A stretch of DNA of 64,000 nucleotides from Gammaproteobacteria bacterium Gsub (GCA_002007405.1 JYIN01000002.1:1-64000), one strand, 5' to 3'; positions 49,661 through 59,359 are shown, numbered from the stretch's first letter. The notes: generated by a model from the sequence alone, not told the origin. Translations and numbers: made by a program.

Positions 49661-51541
49661 TTAAATTGATTCATCAGTGGCTAAAATAGGTTTCATCGCA
49701 TCTTTAAACGCCATCGCCGCAGAATTTGACCCTTGGCATTTACTTTTAAGCGTTGCATCCCAAGCAGTGTAGCATTTTTTGGGATAATCCAGGCGCACTG
49801 CCATAATATATTTTGGTTTTTGAGTAGGGACGAATCCGACAAAAAAAGTGCGTTTTGCCCCGTCTTTATTATAAACCCCATCTACTACCATTTCAGCAGT
49901 GCCAGTTTTGCCAGCAATGTTATAGCCTTTAATCTGTGCTCGGTAACCAGAGCCTTCATCGGAGACTACCGAATCTAATAATTGGGCGATTTTTGCAGTT
50001 GATCTTTGGCTAAACACACGGGTTGTGGTTTCATTTATACTGGTGTTTTTGATGAGTTTTAATGAAGGCAGATTACCTGCATTGGCAAAGACTAGATAAC
50101 TTCTTGCTAACTGCGCCAAGTTAGCCTCCATAGGACCATGACCAAAAGATAGAGCATGTTTGTCTGCCAATGACCAAGTGTTAAAATATTTGAGTGAGCC
50201 TGAGTTTTCAATACTGGGCATAAGCCCAAGTGGCTGTCCAAATCCGAGTTTATGCCAAGTGTTGTATAAATCTTCCTTGCTCAGTCTCTCAACGATATTA
50301 ACCGTGCCTAAATTATGAGATTTTTGCAATATTTTCCTCGTGTTCATTTGTTTGTATTTACTATCAGGTTTGATATGTCCAATGGGTTTGCTGGTGTCAA
50401 TATATTCATTGTCTGCGGCAGTTATTTTATTTTTATCAAGTGCCAATAACAAAGTAAATGGCTTCATGGTGGAGCCGGGTTCAAGCTTGTCTGAAAGCAC
50501 CCGATTACGGTAATGTTGCGCATCATAGGTGCGTTTATTATTCGGGTCATCGGCTGGATAATTCACCATCGCTAAAATTTCACCATTTGGCGCCAATACA
50601 ATAGCCGAACCGGAATCGGCTTGATGTTTTTCAACCGCTTGTTTAATCGCTTCATAGGTGTAGAATTGAACATTTGCATCAATGGTTAAGACTATGTTTT
50701 GTCCATGTTTGAGTTTATTTATAACCACAGGATTAAAATAAGAACCTACAGAAGTTTGGTCAAAATTTAATTGGGTTTTGCCATTTTTCCCAGCCAGTAC
50801 TGGCTCAAATTCGCCTTCAATGCCAAATACGCCTTGCCGATTTCGATTGATTCGACCTAAAAGGGGGGCTAATGAGGCGGATTTTGGGTAATATCTTTGC
50901 GAATCAGATTGCAGGGCAACCCCTTTAATTGTCTCTTTTTGACAAATTTTAGGATTGTGATGCCCCCTTTGTTGAGTGTTTAGTTTAATAAATTGCAACG
51001 CTTTATCAAATAAACTCAATTTATTTTTTATAGATTTGGTTTTGCAAATTTTGATTTTTTGTTGTTTTAATTTTTTAAGATTATCAAGAATAGGGTCGGT
51101 GAGTCGTAGATTTTTCTTAATCAATAAATATTTTCTGCCTGCTTTTTTAGCCAATTTTTTTTCAATGGCTTGACGCAGTTCTGTCTCTGGCATTCTCAAA
51201 GCTTGAGAGAGTTTTGGAATAAAGGCACTTTGTACTTGTGTGGGGTCTAAATTTACCTTTTTTAAAATCAAATTACTTGCCAATACTTGATTATTTCTAT
51301 CTAAGATATTGCCACGCCTAGCTTTACTTTGAACAGTGTAGGCGGCTTGTTTGTTGCCTTTTTCTTGCAAAGAAATAACCCCCGCATCTAAGGCATGAAT
51401 GGTGATAATTCTAAAGATAAAACCCAATATAAGCAACATAAAGATATACTTAACAAATCCTTGCCGATACCAATAATTTTGCATTCTTGAGAGAAATATA
51501 GATGAGGATCTCGGCGCCTTGGTTGTTTGTTGGGTGCTCAT
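49661..51541 (-). CDS. ftsI: Peptidoglycan D,D-transpeptidase FtsI (PBP3)
   Basis: A 626-residue septal transpeptidase. After a cytoplasmic/transmembrane N-terminus (about residues 30-50) come the pedestal domain and the penicillin-binding domain with SXXK in GSTMKPF, SXN in KSHNLGT and KTGT in AGKTGTAEM. It overlaps ftsL by four bases. Length is a little above the 588 of E. coli because of a basic insertion near residues 145-190. Confidence 0.96.
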   Translation of the reverse strand: MSTQQTTKAPRSSSIFLSRMQNYWYRQGFVKYIFMLLILGFIFRIITIHALDAGVISLQEKGNKQAAYTVQSKARRGNILDRNNQVLASNLILKKVNLDPTQVQSAFIPKLSQALRMPETELRQAIEKKLAKKAGRKYLLIKKNLRLTDPILDNLKKLKQQKIKICKTKSIKNKLSLFDKALQFIKLNTQQRGHHNPKICQKETIKGVALQSDSQRYYPKSASLAPLLGRINRNRQGVFGIEGEFEPVLAGKNGKTQLNFDQTSVGSYFNPVVINKLKHGQNIVLTIDANVQFYTYEAIKQAVEKHQADSGSAIVLAPNGEILAMVNYPADDPNNKRTYDAQHYRNRVLSDKLEPGSTMKPFTLLLALDKNKITAADNEYIDTSKPIGHIKPDSKYKQMNTRKILQKSHNLGTVNIVERLSKEDLYNTWHKLGFGQPLGLMPSIENSGSLKYFNTWSLADKHALSFGHGPMEANLAQLARSYLVFANAGNLPSLKLIKNTSINETTTRVFSQRSTAKIAQLLDSVVSDEGSGYRAQIKGYNIAGKTGTAEMVVDGVYNKDGAKRTFFVGFVPTQKPKYIMAVRLDYPKKCYTAWDATLKSKCQGSNSAAMAFKDAMKPILATDESI

Positions 51542-51804
51542 AATTTAATTTCTTTGTACTGCTCGGCTGAAGGCGGGCGCAAATGCAGGGTTTTTATTGC
51601 TTTTTGTTTGATCTCAAAACCACTCATTTTTTGTGAATATTCACTACTTAATTGTTGGTGCAAAGCCATTATTTTTTGGTATTGATTTTGAACCGCATTT
51701 GCTTGTTTGTATAACTGGTAATTTTGATGATGCCAGACAATGGTATAGAATGACAAAATAATAACAATGGCACTCAATATTAGGTTGATTTGGTTAATTT
51801 TCAT
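51538..51804 (-). CDS. ftsL: Cell division protein FtsL
   Basis: An 88-residue bitopic protein: short cytoplasmic start, one transmembrane segment (INLILSAIVIILSFYTIV), then a periplasmic coiled coil. It has the expected position and size of FtsL upstream of ftsI. In related bacteria mraW directly precedes it; here the upstream neighbour is hsdR, 17 bp away, and only a weak ribosome site is seen. Confidence 0.88.
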   Translation of the reverse strand: MKINQINLILSAIVIILSFYTIVWHHQNYQLYKQANAVQNQYQKIMALHQQLSSEYSQKMSGFEIKQKAIKTLHLRPPSAEQYKEIKL

Positions 51805-51821
51805 AAATTATTAGGGTAACT

Positions 51822-54635
51822 TTACAAATCATAAAATTTCTTAATATGTTGCATAATTTTATCAAGTACGCTTGGAATAATCTTCCTGCGTTCAAGTAAT
51901 TTGTATTTGCCTTTTAATGTCTTGGATATATCATCATTAAGTGGTTTACGCTGGTCATATAGATAAGTTTCTATAACACGCTTAACCTCATTCTCGTGTA
52001 GATTTTCCTCTTTACAAAGCTTGCCAAATTCGTTTGCTTTTTGCTCTTCCCAGAATGTTTCAAACTCATCATCTATACTATCAGAACTCACGCCTTCAAG
52101 CTGAGAATCAATAAACGCCATAATCAACGCACGCTTTGAGCGCAAGTGCTCTTGTCCGTCAATGATTGTAATAATGCGTTTCTTAAACTCATCCCTCTTT
52201 GACTCACTCATATCAACATAACTTGCAAGCAGTTTTAAGATATAAGCAACATTAATCTCATCTCTTTGAATCAGCTCAAGCTCAAAATCTACCTCATCAA
52301 GAATTGACACCTTTTCACTGGTTTGCTCGCGCTTAACTCGTTCATACAAATCCAAATACTTAGACTTATAATCCTCAAACATCTGCTCACTCATTGACAG
52401 GTGTGAATAATCAAAGTCACTAAATCCTGTTAGGATATTACGAATACGCATCAACTCTCTGAAGGCTTTAATAAACTCTAGTTGCTGATTCTCATCAATC
52501 AAACCATCTACACTACTCACACTTGGTGCGATATTTATTAACTCAAGGAATGCTTTATTAAACTGCTCCACATATTCATCATAAGGCTTCATCAGAATAA
52601 TATCTTTAGCATCCTTGTTTGAGAATAGAGCTATCGCCTCATCGGTATTCTTCTTTAGATTTCTAAAGCTAACAATATTGCCTTGTGACTTTTTCTCATT
52701 CACAATTCTGTTAGTGCGTGAAAATGCTTGAATCAGTCCGTGATATTTTAGATTCTTATCAACATACAAGGTATTGAGTGTCGGTGAATCAAACCCTGTT
52801 AGGAACATATTCACCACCAACAGTATGTCTATCTCTCGGTTTTTAACCTTCTTGGATATATCGTTGTAGTAGTTGTAATAACTTTTTGAATCTTTAGTGG
52901 TAAAACTTGTGCCAAAAGTCTGGTTATAATCTTGGATATAACCCTCTAATTTATCCCTTGAATGTTGGTTAATATGTGCCTCATCCACCACAGCGCCATC
53001 GCCCTCATAAATGCCATTCGCATCTTTGTCATCTTCGTTCATACTATAACTAAAAATAGCGGCAATCTTTAAGTTATGCTCTTTGGCTTTAAACCGCTCG
53101 TAATACTTAGTAAGGGTATCAATTGAACTGAGTGCAAACATCGCGTTAAATTCCCTTGCGTGCGTCTTACGGTTATGATTGGCAAGGATATAATCAGTTA
53201 TCTTCTCAAGTCGCTCGTCAGACTCCAACAACTCTTTAATATCAATATTCTCAACTTCAATATCAACATAGTTTTTACTTTCTTCGCGTTCTTTATACTT
53301 GCCCACATATTCAATTGAAAACTTCAAAACATTCTCATCTTTAATCGCATTAGTAATCACATACCTATGCAGGCAATCATCAAACAGCTCAGCAGTGGTG
53401 CGCTTACCCATCTTATTGCCAACGGCATTCTCACCAAAGATAGGCGTGCCTGTAAAACCAATCATCTGATTGTTGTTAAAAAACTTGGTAATGTTTAAGT
53501 GCGTCTGCCCAAACTGTGAGCGGTGGCACTCATCAAAGATAAATATAATCCTCTTATCACGCATCCCTGCCATCGTCTTTAGATAACGCTCACGACTAAT
53601 GGCATTGTTGAGTTTTTGAATGGTGGTTACAATCAGCTTAGTGTCATCCCCAAACTGCTTAACCAAAGCATTGGTATTAGATGTAGCGTCCACTGAGCCA
53701 TCGTAGAAGCTATTAAATTCTTTAGTAGTTTGATAATCAAGGTCTTTTCTATCCACCACAAATACCACCTTATGAACCTGTGGCAGATTCATTAACACTT
53801 GTGAAGCCTTAAATGAGGTGAGTGTCTTGCCTGAGCCTGTGGTGTGCCAAATATAGCCATTCTTATTGCTATTGGTTATGCGACTCACAATCGCCTCAGT
53901 CGCAAAATACTGATACGGTCTTAGCACCATTAGTATCTTTGGCACTTCAGCCAGCACAATATATTTACATATCATCTTAGACAAGTGACAACGCTCTAAG
54001 AAACTATCAGTAAACGCTTTTAAATCAGTAATGTTGTTGTTATCTTTATCTGCCCAAAAAAAGGTTTGCTTAAATGATTGTTTTTTGTTATTAGCGTAGT
54101 ATTTAGTATTAACCCCATTACTAATGACAAAGATTTGAATATAGTTAAACAGTGCCGAGTTAAAACCATACGAATGTTTTTGATAACGATTAGTCTGGTT
54201 AAAAGCCTTTTTTAATTCAGTGCCTGGTTTTTTAAGCTCAATTTGAACCAGTGGCAAACCATTGATTAGAATAGTCACATCATAACGATTCTTATAACTC
54301 CCCTCAATGGTTATTTGATTCGTAACTTGAAACAGATTCTGACACCAATGCTCAGTATCTAAAAACTCAATCCATTTACTTGTGCCATCATCACAATCAA
54401 GAACAAACTTATCTCTTAAGGCTTTGGCTTTATCAAACACTGTGCCTTTTTGCAGGTGATTGGTGATGCGTTTAAATTCTTTATCACTAAAGGTGGTTTT
54501 GTTATGCTTCTCTAATTGGGATTTAAGATTGGCAAGTAAAGCCACCTCATCAGGAACAATAACTCGCTCATACTCTAACGACTCAAGCTGCTTAATCAGT
54601 TGGCTTTCAAGTGCTTGTTCGCTTTGGGTTGTCAT
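51822..54635 (-). CDS. hsdR: Type I restriction enzyme R subunit
   Basis: A 937-residue motor-nuclease subunit. The N-terminal PD-ExK nuclease has Asp119 and Glu133-Leu-Lys135 (DVTILIN then IELKK). The SF2 translocase has Walker A TTGSGKT (265-271), DECH box (368-371) and later QAFSRTNR. The C-terminal part is the helical domain binding the methylase. It overlaps fic by four bases upstream and ends 17 bp before ftsL. All motifs look intact. Confidence 0.96.
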   Translation of the reverse strand: MTTQSEQALESQLIKQLESLEYERVIVPDEVALLANLKSQLEKHNKTTFSDKEFKRITNHLQKGTVFDKAKALRDKFVLDCDDGTSKWIEFLDTEHWCQNLFQVTNQITIEGSYKNRYDVTILINGLPLVQIELKKPGTELKKAFNQTNRYQKHSYGFNSALFNYIQIFVISNGVNTKYYANNKKQSFKQTFFWADKDNNNITDLKAFTDSFLERCHLSKMICKYIVLAEVPKILMVLRPYQYFATEAIVSRITNSNKNGYIWHTTGSGKTLTSFKASQVLMNLPQVHKVVFVVDRKDLDYQTTKEFNSFYDGSVDATSNTNALVKQFGDDTKLIVTTIQKLNNAISRERYLKTMAGMRDKRIIFIFDECHRSQFGQTHLNITKFFNNNQMIGFTGTPIFGENAVGNKMGKRTTAELFDDCLHRYVITNAIKDENVLKFSIEYVGKYKEREESKNYVDIEVENIDIKELLESDERLEKITDYILANHNRKTHAREFNAMFALSSIDTLTKYYERFKAKEHNLKIAAIFSYSMNEDDKDANGIYEGDGAVVDEAHINQHSRDKLEGYIQDYNQTFGTSFTTKDSKSYYNYYNDISKKVKNREIDILLVVNMFLTGFDSPTLNTLYVDKNLKYHGLIQAFSRTNRIVNEKKSQGNIVSFRNLKKNTDEAIALFSNKDAKDIILMKPYDEYVEQFNKAFLELINIAPSVSSVDGLIDENQQLEFIKAFRELMRIRNILTGFSDFDYSHLSMSEQMFEDYKSKYLDLYERVKREQTSEKVSILDEVDFELELIQRDEINVAYILKLLASYVDMSESKRDEFKKRIITIIDGQEHLRSKRALIMAFIDSQLEGVSSDSIDDEFETFWEEQKANEFGKLCKEENLHENEVKRVIETYLYDQRKPLNDDISKTLKGKYKLLERRKIIPSVLDKIMQHIKKFYDL

Positions 54636-55789
54636 TCGTTCTTATTCAAAAAATCAGCAACAAAACCATTCTCATCAAGTGCTTTAATTATTCCTCTAAG
54701 AATTGGACTGTTATAAAAATTGATTGTGTAAATCCTACCGCCTTTCTTAATAGCTTTAACTAATCTGTTTTGTTTGAGTTTATTCATCATTCGTGTTTTT
54801 TGCGCAGAGCTGTTTATACCAAATATGTCAAACTCTTTAGACTGAATAGTCATTTTTTCTTGTTTCACTAAATATGACAAAATGTTGTACTCTAATTGAT
54901 TAATAATCTGCCTATCTAGTGTAAATCTCAACGCTGGTAATAATAATTTATCTCTCACATAGCTTTCATTTAACAAGGTATCAATCTTTTTAAATTCATT
55001 TTTTAACCCACTTAAAAAATACTCAGCCCAATTCAAAATATCCTTATCATTAAGGCTGTCTGCTATTGATAAATTGTCATAATACGCATCTCTATCGCCA
55101 TAAAACACCGCAGATGGATTGAGTATTCTGCCTTGTTTAACATTAAAACCTAATTTAATCAACAATACATAATCTAATAGCCTAATCATTCTGCCATTAC
55201 CGTTGTCAAATGGATGAATATAAGCACAACGATGATGAGCAATAGCCACCATGAGTAATTGATTTTGGGTGTTATGATAGCGATTAATCAACTCAATAAA
55301 TTCGTCAAAATTATCCTGAAGAGCAATAAAATCTGGCGGCGTATGGTCTGATTTTTTAATTTGGACATTGTGTTTTCTTAATTCTCCTGGATTTTTAGAA
55401 CCTTCTCCATTAGGCGGTGGGGTTAGACCCATAACAACAATTTGATGCAAATTAGAGAGATAAGCACGATCAATTTTCGTTGTCTCATCGGTATGATTTT
55501 CAATAAAATCAATTGCACTTCGCAAGTTGCCAATCTCAGTTTGTTGTTCGTCATTCACAATAGGTTTTTCAATAATTTGCTCAACATATTCTGCAAGCGT
55601 TGTATGATTGCCTTCAATACGAGATGAACCTAGTGTTTCCAACATCTGAAAAATATCTTTTAGTTGAAAGAAAATATCACTTTGAATAGTCGAATATAAT
55701 CGTTTGGTTCTAATTTGTTCAAGTTCTAAAATCAGGCTGGTTAGCTGACTATTCCATTGAGGACTTGGTAGGATAATTTTAGTTTGCAT
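54632..55789 (-). CDS. Fic-family AMPylase-type protein with inhibitory motif
   Basis: A 385-residue protein. The N-terminal Fic_N region contains the auto-inhibitory motif SSRIEGN (Ser55, Glu59), and the catalytic loop is HPFDNGNGRMIR (residues 192-203), complete with His, Gly and Arg. A C-terminal winged-helix-like segment (LSYLVKQEKMTIQSKEF) follows, as in many type I-linked Fic proteins. Fic proteins transfer AMP to target proteins; here the target is unknown. It is translationally coupled to hsdR. Confidence 0.92.
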   Translation of the reverse strand: MQTKIILPSPQWNSQLTSLILELEQIRTKRLYSTIQSDIFFQLKDIFQMLETLGSSRIEGNHTTLAEYVEQIIEKPIVNDEQQTEIGNLRSAIDFIENHTDETTKIDRAYLSNLHQIVVMGLTPPPNGEGSKNPGELRKHNVQIKKSDHTPPDFIALQDNFDEFIELINRYHNTQNQLLMVAIAHHRCAYIHPFDNGNGRMIRLLDYVLLIKLGFNVKQGRILNPSAVFYGDRDAYYDNLSIADSLNDKDILNWAEYFLSGLKNEFKKIDTLLNESYVRDKLLLPALRFTLDRQIINQLEYNILSYLVKQEKMTIQSKEFDIFGINSSAQKTRMMNKLKQNRLVKAIKKGGRIYTINFYNSPILRGIIKALDENGFVADFLNKNE

Positions 55790-55819
55790 TACTTGACTTG
55801 TTAAAATTTATTACTTGAC
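55788..55819 (-). promoter_or_regulatory. Paired direct repeats overlapping the fic start: candidate operator
   Basis: GTCAAGTAAT (minus strand) occurs twice, at 55810-55819 and 55788-55797, 22 bp apart (two helical turns). The first covers the predicted transcription start just after the -10 box and the second runs into the fic start codon. Such a layout suits repression by a winged-helix protein, possibly Fic itself. Confidence 0.5.
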
Positions 55820-55848
55820 ATTATAATAGATATAAACGGCTTTATAAA
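55820..55848 (-). promoter_or_regulatory. Candidate promoter for fic-hsdR
   Basis: On the minus strand TTTATA (55848-55843), a 17-base spacer and a perfect TATAAT (55825-55820). It lies in the 115-bp gap between the hsdS stop and the fic start, so fic and hsdR can be transcribed apart from hsdM-hsdS. Confidence 0.5.
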
Positions 55849-55904
55849 AAGATTTTTAATATAATAATTAAACACAATACTTTACATTTATCATTTTCAT
55901 TACT

Positions 55905-57392
55905 TTACACAAACATCTGCTGAAGCAGTGCCTTTTTAAATTGTTTGGATTTATCCAACTGCTTACCCACTTGTCCAATTTTGCCGTCAATGGAGGATAG
56001 GAAGTTGGCGATTTTGGTTTGTTCTTCAAGAGCTGGTAATTTAACTTTAAAGTTTGATATTTCACCCTTTTGTATATTTGGCAAACCCGACCCAACTCTC
56101 AATCTCATAATTTGTAACTCATTAAACTTGAGATATTGATAAAGATAGTTCACATTTATACACTTCTTTAATTCTTGCAAGGAATAATTGTGTCCACCTG
56201 ACCAAAACCTAGTAGCAACAAAATTTACAAAACCGCAAGAATTACCGCCTTCGCTAATTGTTATAGTGCTTGCTTCTGTATTCCAATCAGTTGTATATCC
56301 TGAAGGATTAATACCGCCATTTAAAGCAGGATAGTCTCCTTCATCAGTTAAATGCTCTTTATTAAGTTGCGAGCCTTTTTTGATTACACATTGACTTGAC
56401 AACTTCTTATCTTTCCAATCAGGAAACTCACACCCATCATCCGCTTTAAAACGAATGGCTTGGCTAAAGATTAGTTGCATTAAGCCTTTTTTCCACGAGC
56501 CAAGCAGCTCTTGTTTTTTACTTAGTTGCTCAATTTTGTTATCAACTGCGCTTAGGAATGCTGCGATTTTTTGTTGTTCTGGTTTGGTTGGGAAGTTAAT
56601 CTTAAACTTTTCTACAGTCTTTACATTTAGATTAGGGACTCCGCCACCCTGAAACACTCCTTTTTTCGCTTGTGTTTTTCCAATTGGCGAATTTAGTAAA
56701 AACTTTAAAAAGGTATTATCAAGCTTTTGAGATGCCCTTATATGCGTAAGACTAACATAAACACCATAATCACCTTCAAAAGGAAATATAGCAGCATTAC
56801 CGTATCCAGCACCCACGCGACTATAAAGAATATCACCCTTTAATAACTTGGCGTTCTTACTTATTTTTTTATAATAGTCTTCACTAATGAAATTATATTT
56901 ATCCATCAATATCTTGCCAGTTGGTGTGACATTTTGAGAAGATAAAAATGTTATACCGCTATCAACATATTTCGGAGTGGCTGCTATTCCACACCTCAAA
57001 ATATCTGTAAGGTTTAATAAAATATCGGTTAGTAAAGGCTGGTCAAACTCAGGAAACCTTAACTGTGGCACTTTGGGTTTTGCCTTAAAGGGAAACAGTG
57101 CTTTTTTTTGATTGATAATGTTTTTAAAATACGGCTCAATCCTGTTGATGTCCAATACATCCACTGTGTAGGGCAGGTCTGATTCAGTAAAATCATCTTT
57201 TAACTTGGTGATGAGCTGTCTTGTATCTGTGTTTGGGCAGTCTATTGCCAAATCTAGATCAGAATAATTTTGTGATTGATTTTTTGCCCGAGAGCCAAAT
57301 ACCCATACTTTACAATCATTCGATAGGTGATTTTGCAAAATATCGGCAACAATGCTAAATTCTTGTGGGCTAATGTCAAAATTCAGTTTCAT
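55905..57392 (-). CDS. hsdS: MNT nucleotidyltransferase fused to type I specificity subunit HsdS
   Basis: A 495-residue fusion. Residues 1-102 are a minimal nucleotidyltransferase (MNT) domain with GSRAKNQ (Gly33-Ser34) and SDLDLAID (Asp45, Asp47), and a third acidic position near TVDVLD (Asp78). From about residue 105 the typical HsdS start VPQLRFPEF begins, with two target-recognition domains, each followed by the conserved helical repeat (PEQQKIAAFLSAVDNKI and EEQTKIANFLSSIDGKI). The MNT coding start overlaps the upstream HEPN-type gene by 17 bp, as in HEPN-MNT toxin-antitoxin pairs. The frame is continuous with no sign of an assembly join. Confidence 0.9.
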   Translation of the reverse strand: MKLNFDISPQEFSIVADILQNHLSNDCKVWVFGSRAKNQSQNYSDLDLAIDCPNTDTRQLITKLKDDFTESDLPYTVDVLDINRIEPYFKNIINQKKALFPFKAKPKVPQLRFPEFDQPLLTDILLNLTDILRCGIAATPKYVDSGITFLSSQNVTPTGKILMDKYNFISEDYYKKISKNAKLLKGDILYSRVGAGYGNAAIFPFEGDYGVYVSLTHIRASQKLDNTFLKFLLNSPIGKTQAKKGVFQGGGVPNLNVKTVEKFKINFPTKPEQQKIAAFLSAVDNKIEQLSKKQELLGSWKKGLMQLIFSQAIRFKADDGCEFPDWKDKKLSSQCVIKKGSQLNKEHLTDEGDYPALNGGINPSGYTTDWNTEASTITISEGGNSCGFVNFVATRFWSGGHNYSLQELKKCINVNYLYQYLKFNELQIMRLRVGSGLPNIQKGEISNFKVKLPALEEQTKIANFLSSIDGKIGQVGKQLDKSKQFKKALLQQMFV

Positions 57393-57786
57393 AATACGCT
57401 GCTAATTGCTCAAAAAAATGTTCAAGCTCTGCTAAAAAACTGGGGATTTGCTGTAATATTTGAATGGCAATATTTTCATCATAGCCATAAGAGGTGGCGT
57501 CACGGCTGCGTTTATAGTTAGCCCAACTATCCCAGCTGTGTAATAAAACGCCTTTTTTTGCGCCCAATCTAATCACATCTGCAAGAGACATATCAATACC
57601 GTCTTCGCCGATATTTTTTAAATGCCTAATGAGTATTTTCTTAGAAAAGTCATAACAATACTCAAAGCGTTGAATACATGAATCTCTTACAAAAGTATTG
57701 CTCTCATCTTTTGCATACTCGTCTAGTGCTTCTTTAAATGTTTTTATTGCTCTTAAAAAAACAGTTAAATCCAGTTTTTCATCCAT
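57376..57786 (-). CDS. HEPN-type HI0074-like nucleotidyltransferase-partner protein
   Basis: A 136-residue all-helical protein of the HI0074/nucleotidyltransferase substrate-binding family (HEPN superfamily). Family features include FVRDSCIQRFEYCYDFSKK and DEYAKDES. The usual RX4HXY catalytic/AMPylation motif appears as RDATSYGY: Arg95, then Tyr100 where His is expected, then Tyr102. A single C-to-T change in a CAT codon would give this TAT. It lies between hsdM (10 bp gap) and the MNT-HsdS fusion (17 bp overlap), so the HEPN-MNT pair is embedded in the restriction operon. Confidence 0.88.
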   Translation of the reverse strand: MDEKLDLTVFLRAIKTFKEALDEYAKDESNTFVRDSCIQRFEYCYDFSKKILIRHLKNIGEDGIDMSLADVIRLGAKKGVLLHSWDSWANYKRSRDATSYGYDENIAIQILQQIPSFLAELEHFFEQLAAYYETEF

Positions 57787-57796
57787 AGTTTATCTC

Positions 57797-59359
57797 CTAA
57801 AACGGTTTAGCAATACCCAGCTCATCACAGAACTTAGCAATGGTGTTATCAGTCTCAGTCATCTCATTATCAAGTGCTTGAAGTTTTTTTGATACCGCTC
57901 TCAAATCAACAGACTCTTCTTCGGTAAAGGTATCCACATATCTTGGAATATTAAGGTTGTAATCGTTTTCTTTAACTTCATCAAGCGGGGCAAGATAAGA
58001 ATACTTATCAATGGTTTTTCTGCTCTTAAAGGTGTTGATAATCTTAGCAATATTCTCATCGGTTAAGCTATTTTGATTCTTTACCTTTTCAAATTCATTA
58101 GAAGCATCAATAAATAAAATATTGCCACTGTCTTCGCGACACTTCTTAAACACTAAAATACAAGTTGGAATGCTTGTGCCGTAAAAGATATTAGCAGGCA
58201 AGCCAATGACCGCATCAAGATAGTTTTTATCTTCAATTAAATACTTGCGAATATGCCCCTCAGCTGCGCCACGGAACAGCGCACCGTGAGGCAAAACAAT
58301 CGCCATTGTTCCGTTTTCATCCAACTGGTAAATCATATGGGCAACAAAGGCAAAATCAGCCTTAGATTTAGGTGCTAGCTTGCCATACTGAGAGAATCTA
58401 TCATCACTCGTATGAAGTGGATTGGCGCTCCACTTAGCGCTGAATGGTGGATTAGCAACTATAGCCTCAAACCTTTCATCAATATGCTGGGGGTGCTCTA
58501 GTGTATCTTCTTGCTTAATGTCAAACTGTTGATAATGAACATCGTGGAGGATCATATTCATTCTGGCAAGGTTATAAGTGGTTCGGTTTAGCTCTTGACC
58601 ATAGAAGTTAGACACATCATTGACTTCTTTAGCCACACGCAGAAGCAGTGAGCCCGAGCCACAAGTTGGGTCATACACGCTCTTTAACTTACTCTTGCCA
58701 GTGGTTACAATCTTTGCCAAGATAGTTGATACTTGTTGCGGTGTATAGAACTCACCTGCCTTTTTGCCTGCACTCGCAGCAAACTGACCAATTAGATACT
58801 CATAGACATCACCTAAAATATCACCTTTGCCCGAAGACAGATCAAAACTTATTTTGTCTAAGTGATGAAGAATTTTTGAGATAAGCGTATTTTTAGCCTT
58901 TTCAGTTCTACCAAGTTTAGTGCTTGTTAAATCCAAATCTTCAAACAAGTGTCCAAAGTCATCCTCAGACGCATAACCCATTGTGCTTTGCTCAATGTTT
59001 CTAAGGATTTGGGTTAAGTCTTCAAGGATGAAGTTATTACTATTACCATTGCCCCGAGATGCCACTTCACTAAACAGCTCAGATGGCTTTAAGAAATAAC
59101 CCAACTGCTCAATTGCTTCCTCTTGAATTGCCTTTAAATATTCTTGACCTTTGGCATCGTTGTCATCAAGTGATAAATAATCAATGCCGTCTTCTTTAAG
59201 CAGGTCGTTAGCATAGCCCAGTATCTTCTCAGACAGGTATTTGTAAAAGATAAATCCAAGAATGTAGTCTTTAAATTCATCCGCATCCATCCTGCCACGC
59301 AATTCATTGGCAATAGCCCAGAGTTTTTGTTCTAATTCTTGCTTATCTTTTTCACTCAT
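57797..59359 (-). CDS. hsdM: Type I restriction-modification M subunit
   Basis: A 520-residue N6-adenine methyltransferase. An N-terminal helical domain (LWAIANELRGRMDADEF) is followed by the SAM motif DPTCGSGSLLLR and the catalytic motif NPPFSAKW. The C-terminal coiled coil contacts HsdS. It is first in the restriction operon, 154 bp downstream of mraW, with GGAAA before the ATG. Confidence 0.96.
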   Translation of the reverse strand: MSEKDKQELEQKLWAIANELRGRMDADEFKDYILGFIFYKYLSEKILGYANDLLKEDGIDYLSLDDNDAKGQEYLKAIQEEAIEQLGYFLKPSELFSEVASRGNGNSNNFILEDLTQILRNIEQSTMGYASEDDFGHLFEDLDLTSTKLGRTEKAKNTLISKILHHLDKISFDLSSGKGDILGDVYEYLIGQFAASAGKKAGEFYTPQQVSTILAKIVTTGKSKLKSVYDPTCGSGSLLLRVAKEVNDVSNFYGQELNRTTYNLARMNMILHDVHYQQFDIKQEDTLEHPQHIDERFEAIVANPPFSAKWSANPLHTSDDRFSQYGKLAPKSKADFAFVAHMIYQLDENGTMAIVLPHGALFRGAAEGHIRKYLIEDKNYLDAVIGLPANIFYGTSIPTCILVFKKCREDSGNILFIDASNEFEKVKNQNSLTDENIAKIINTFKSRKTIDKYSYLAPLDEVKENDYNLNIPRYVDTFTEEESVDLRAVSKKLQALDNEMTETDNTIAKFCDELGIAKPF

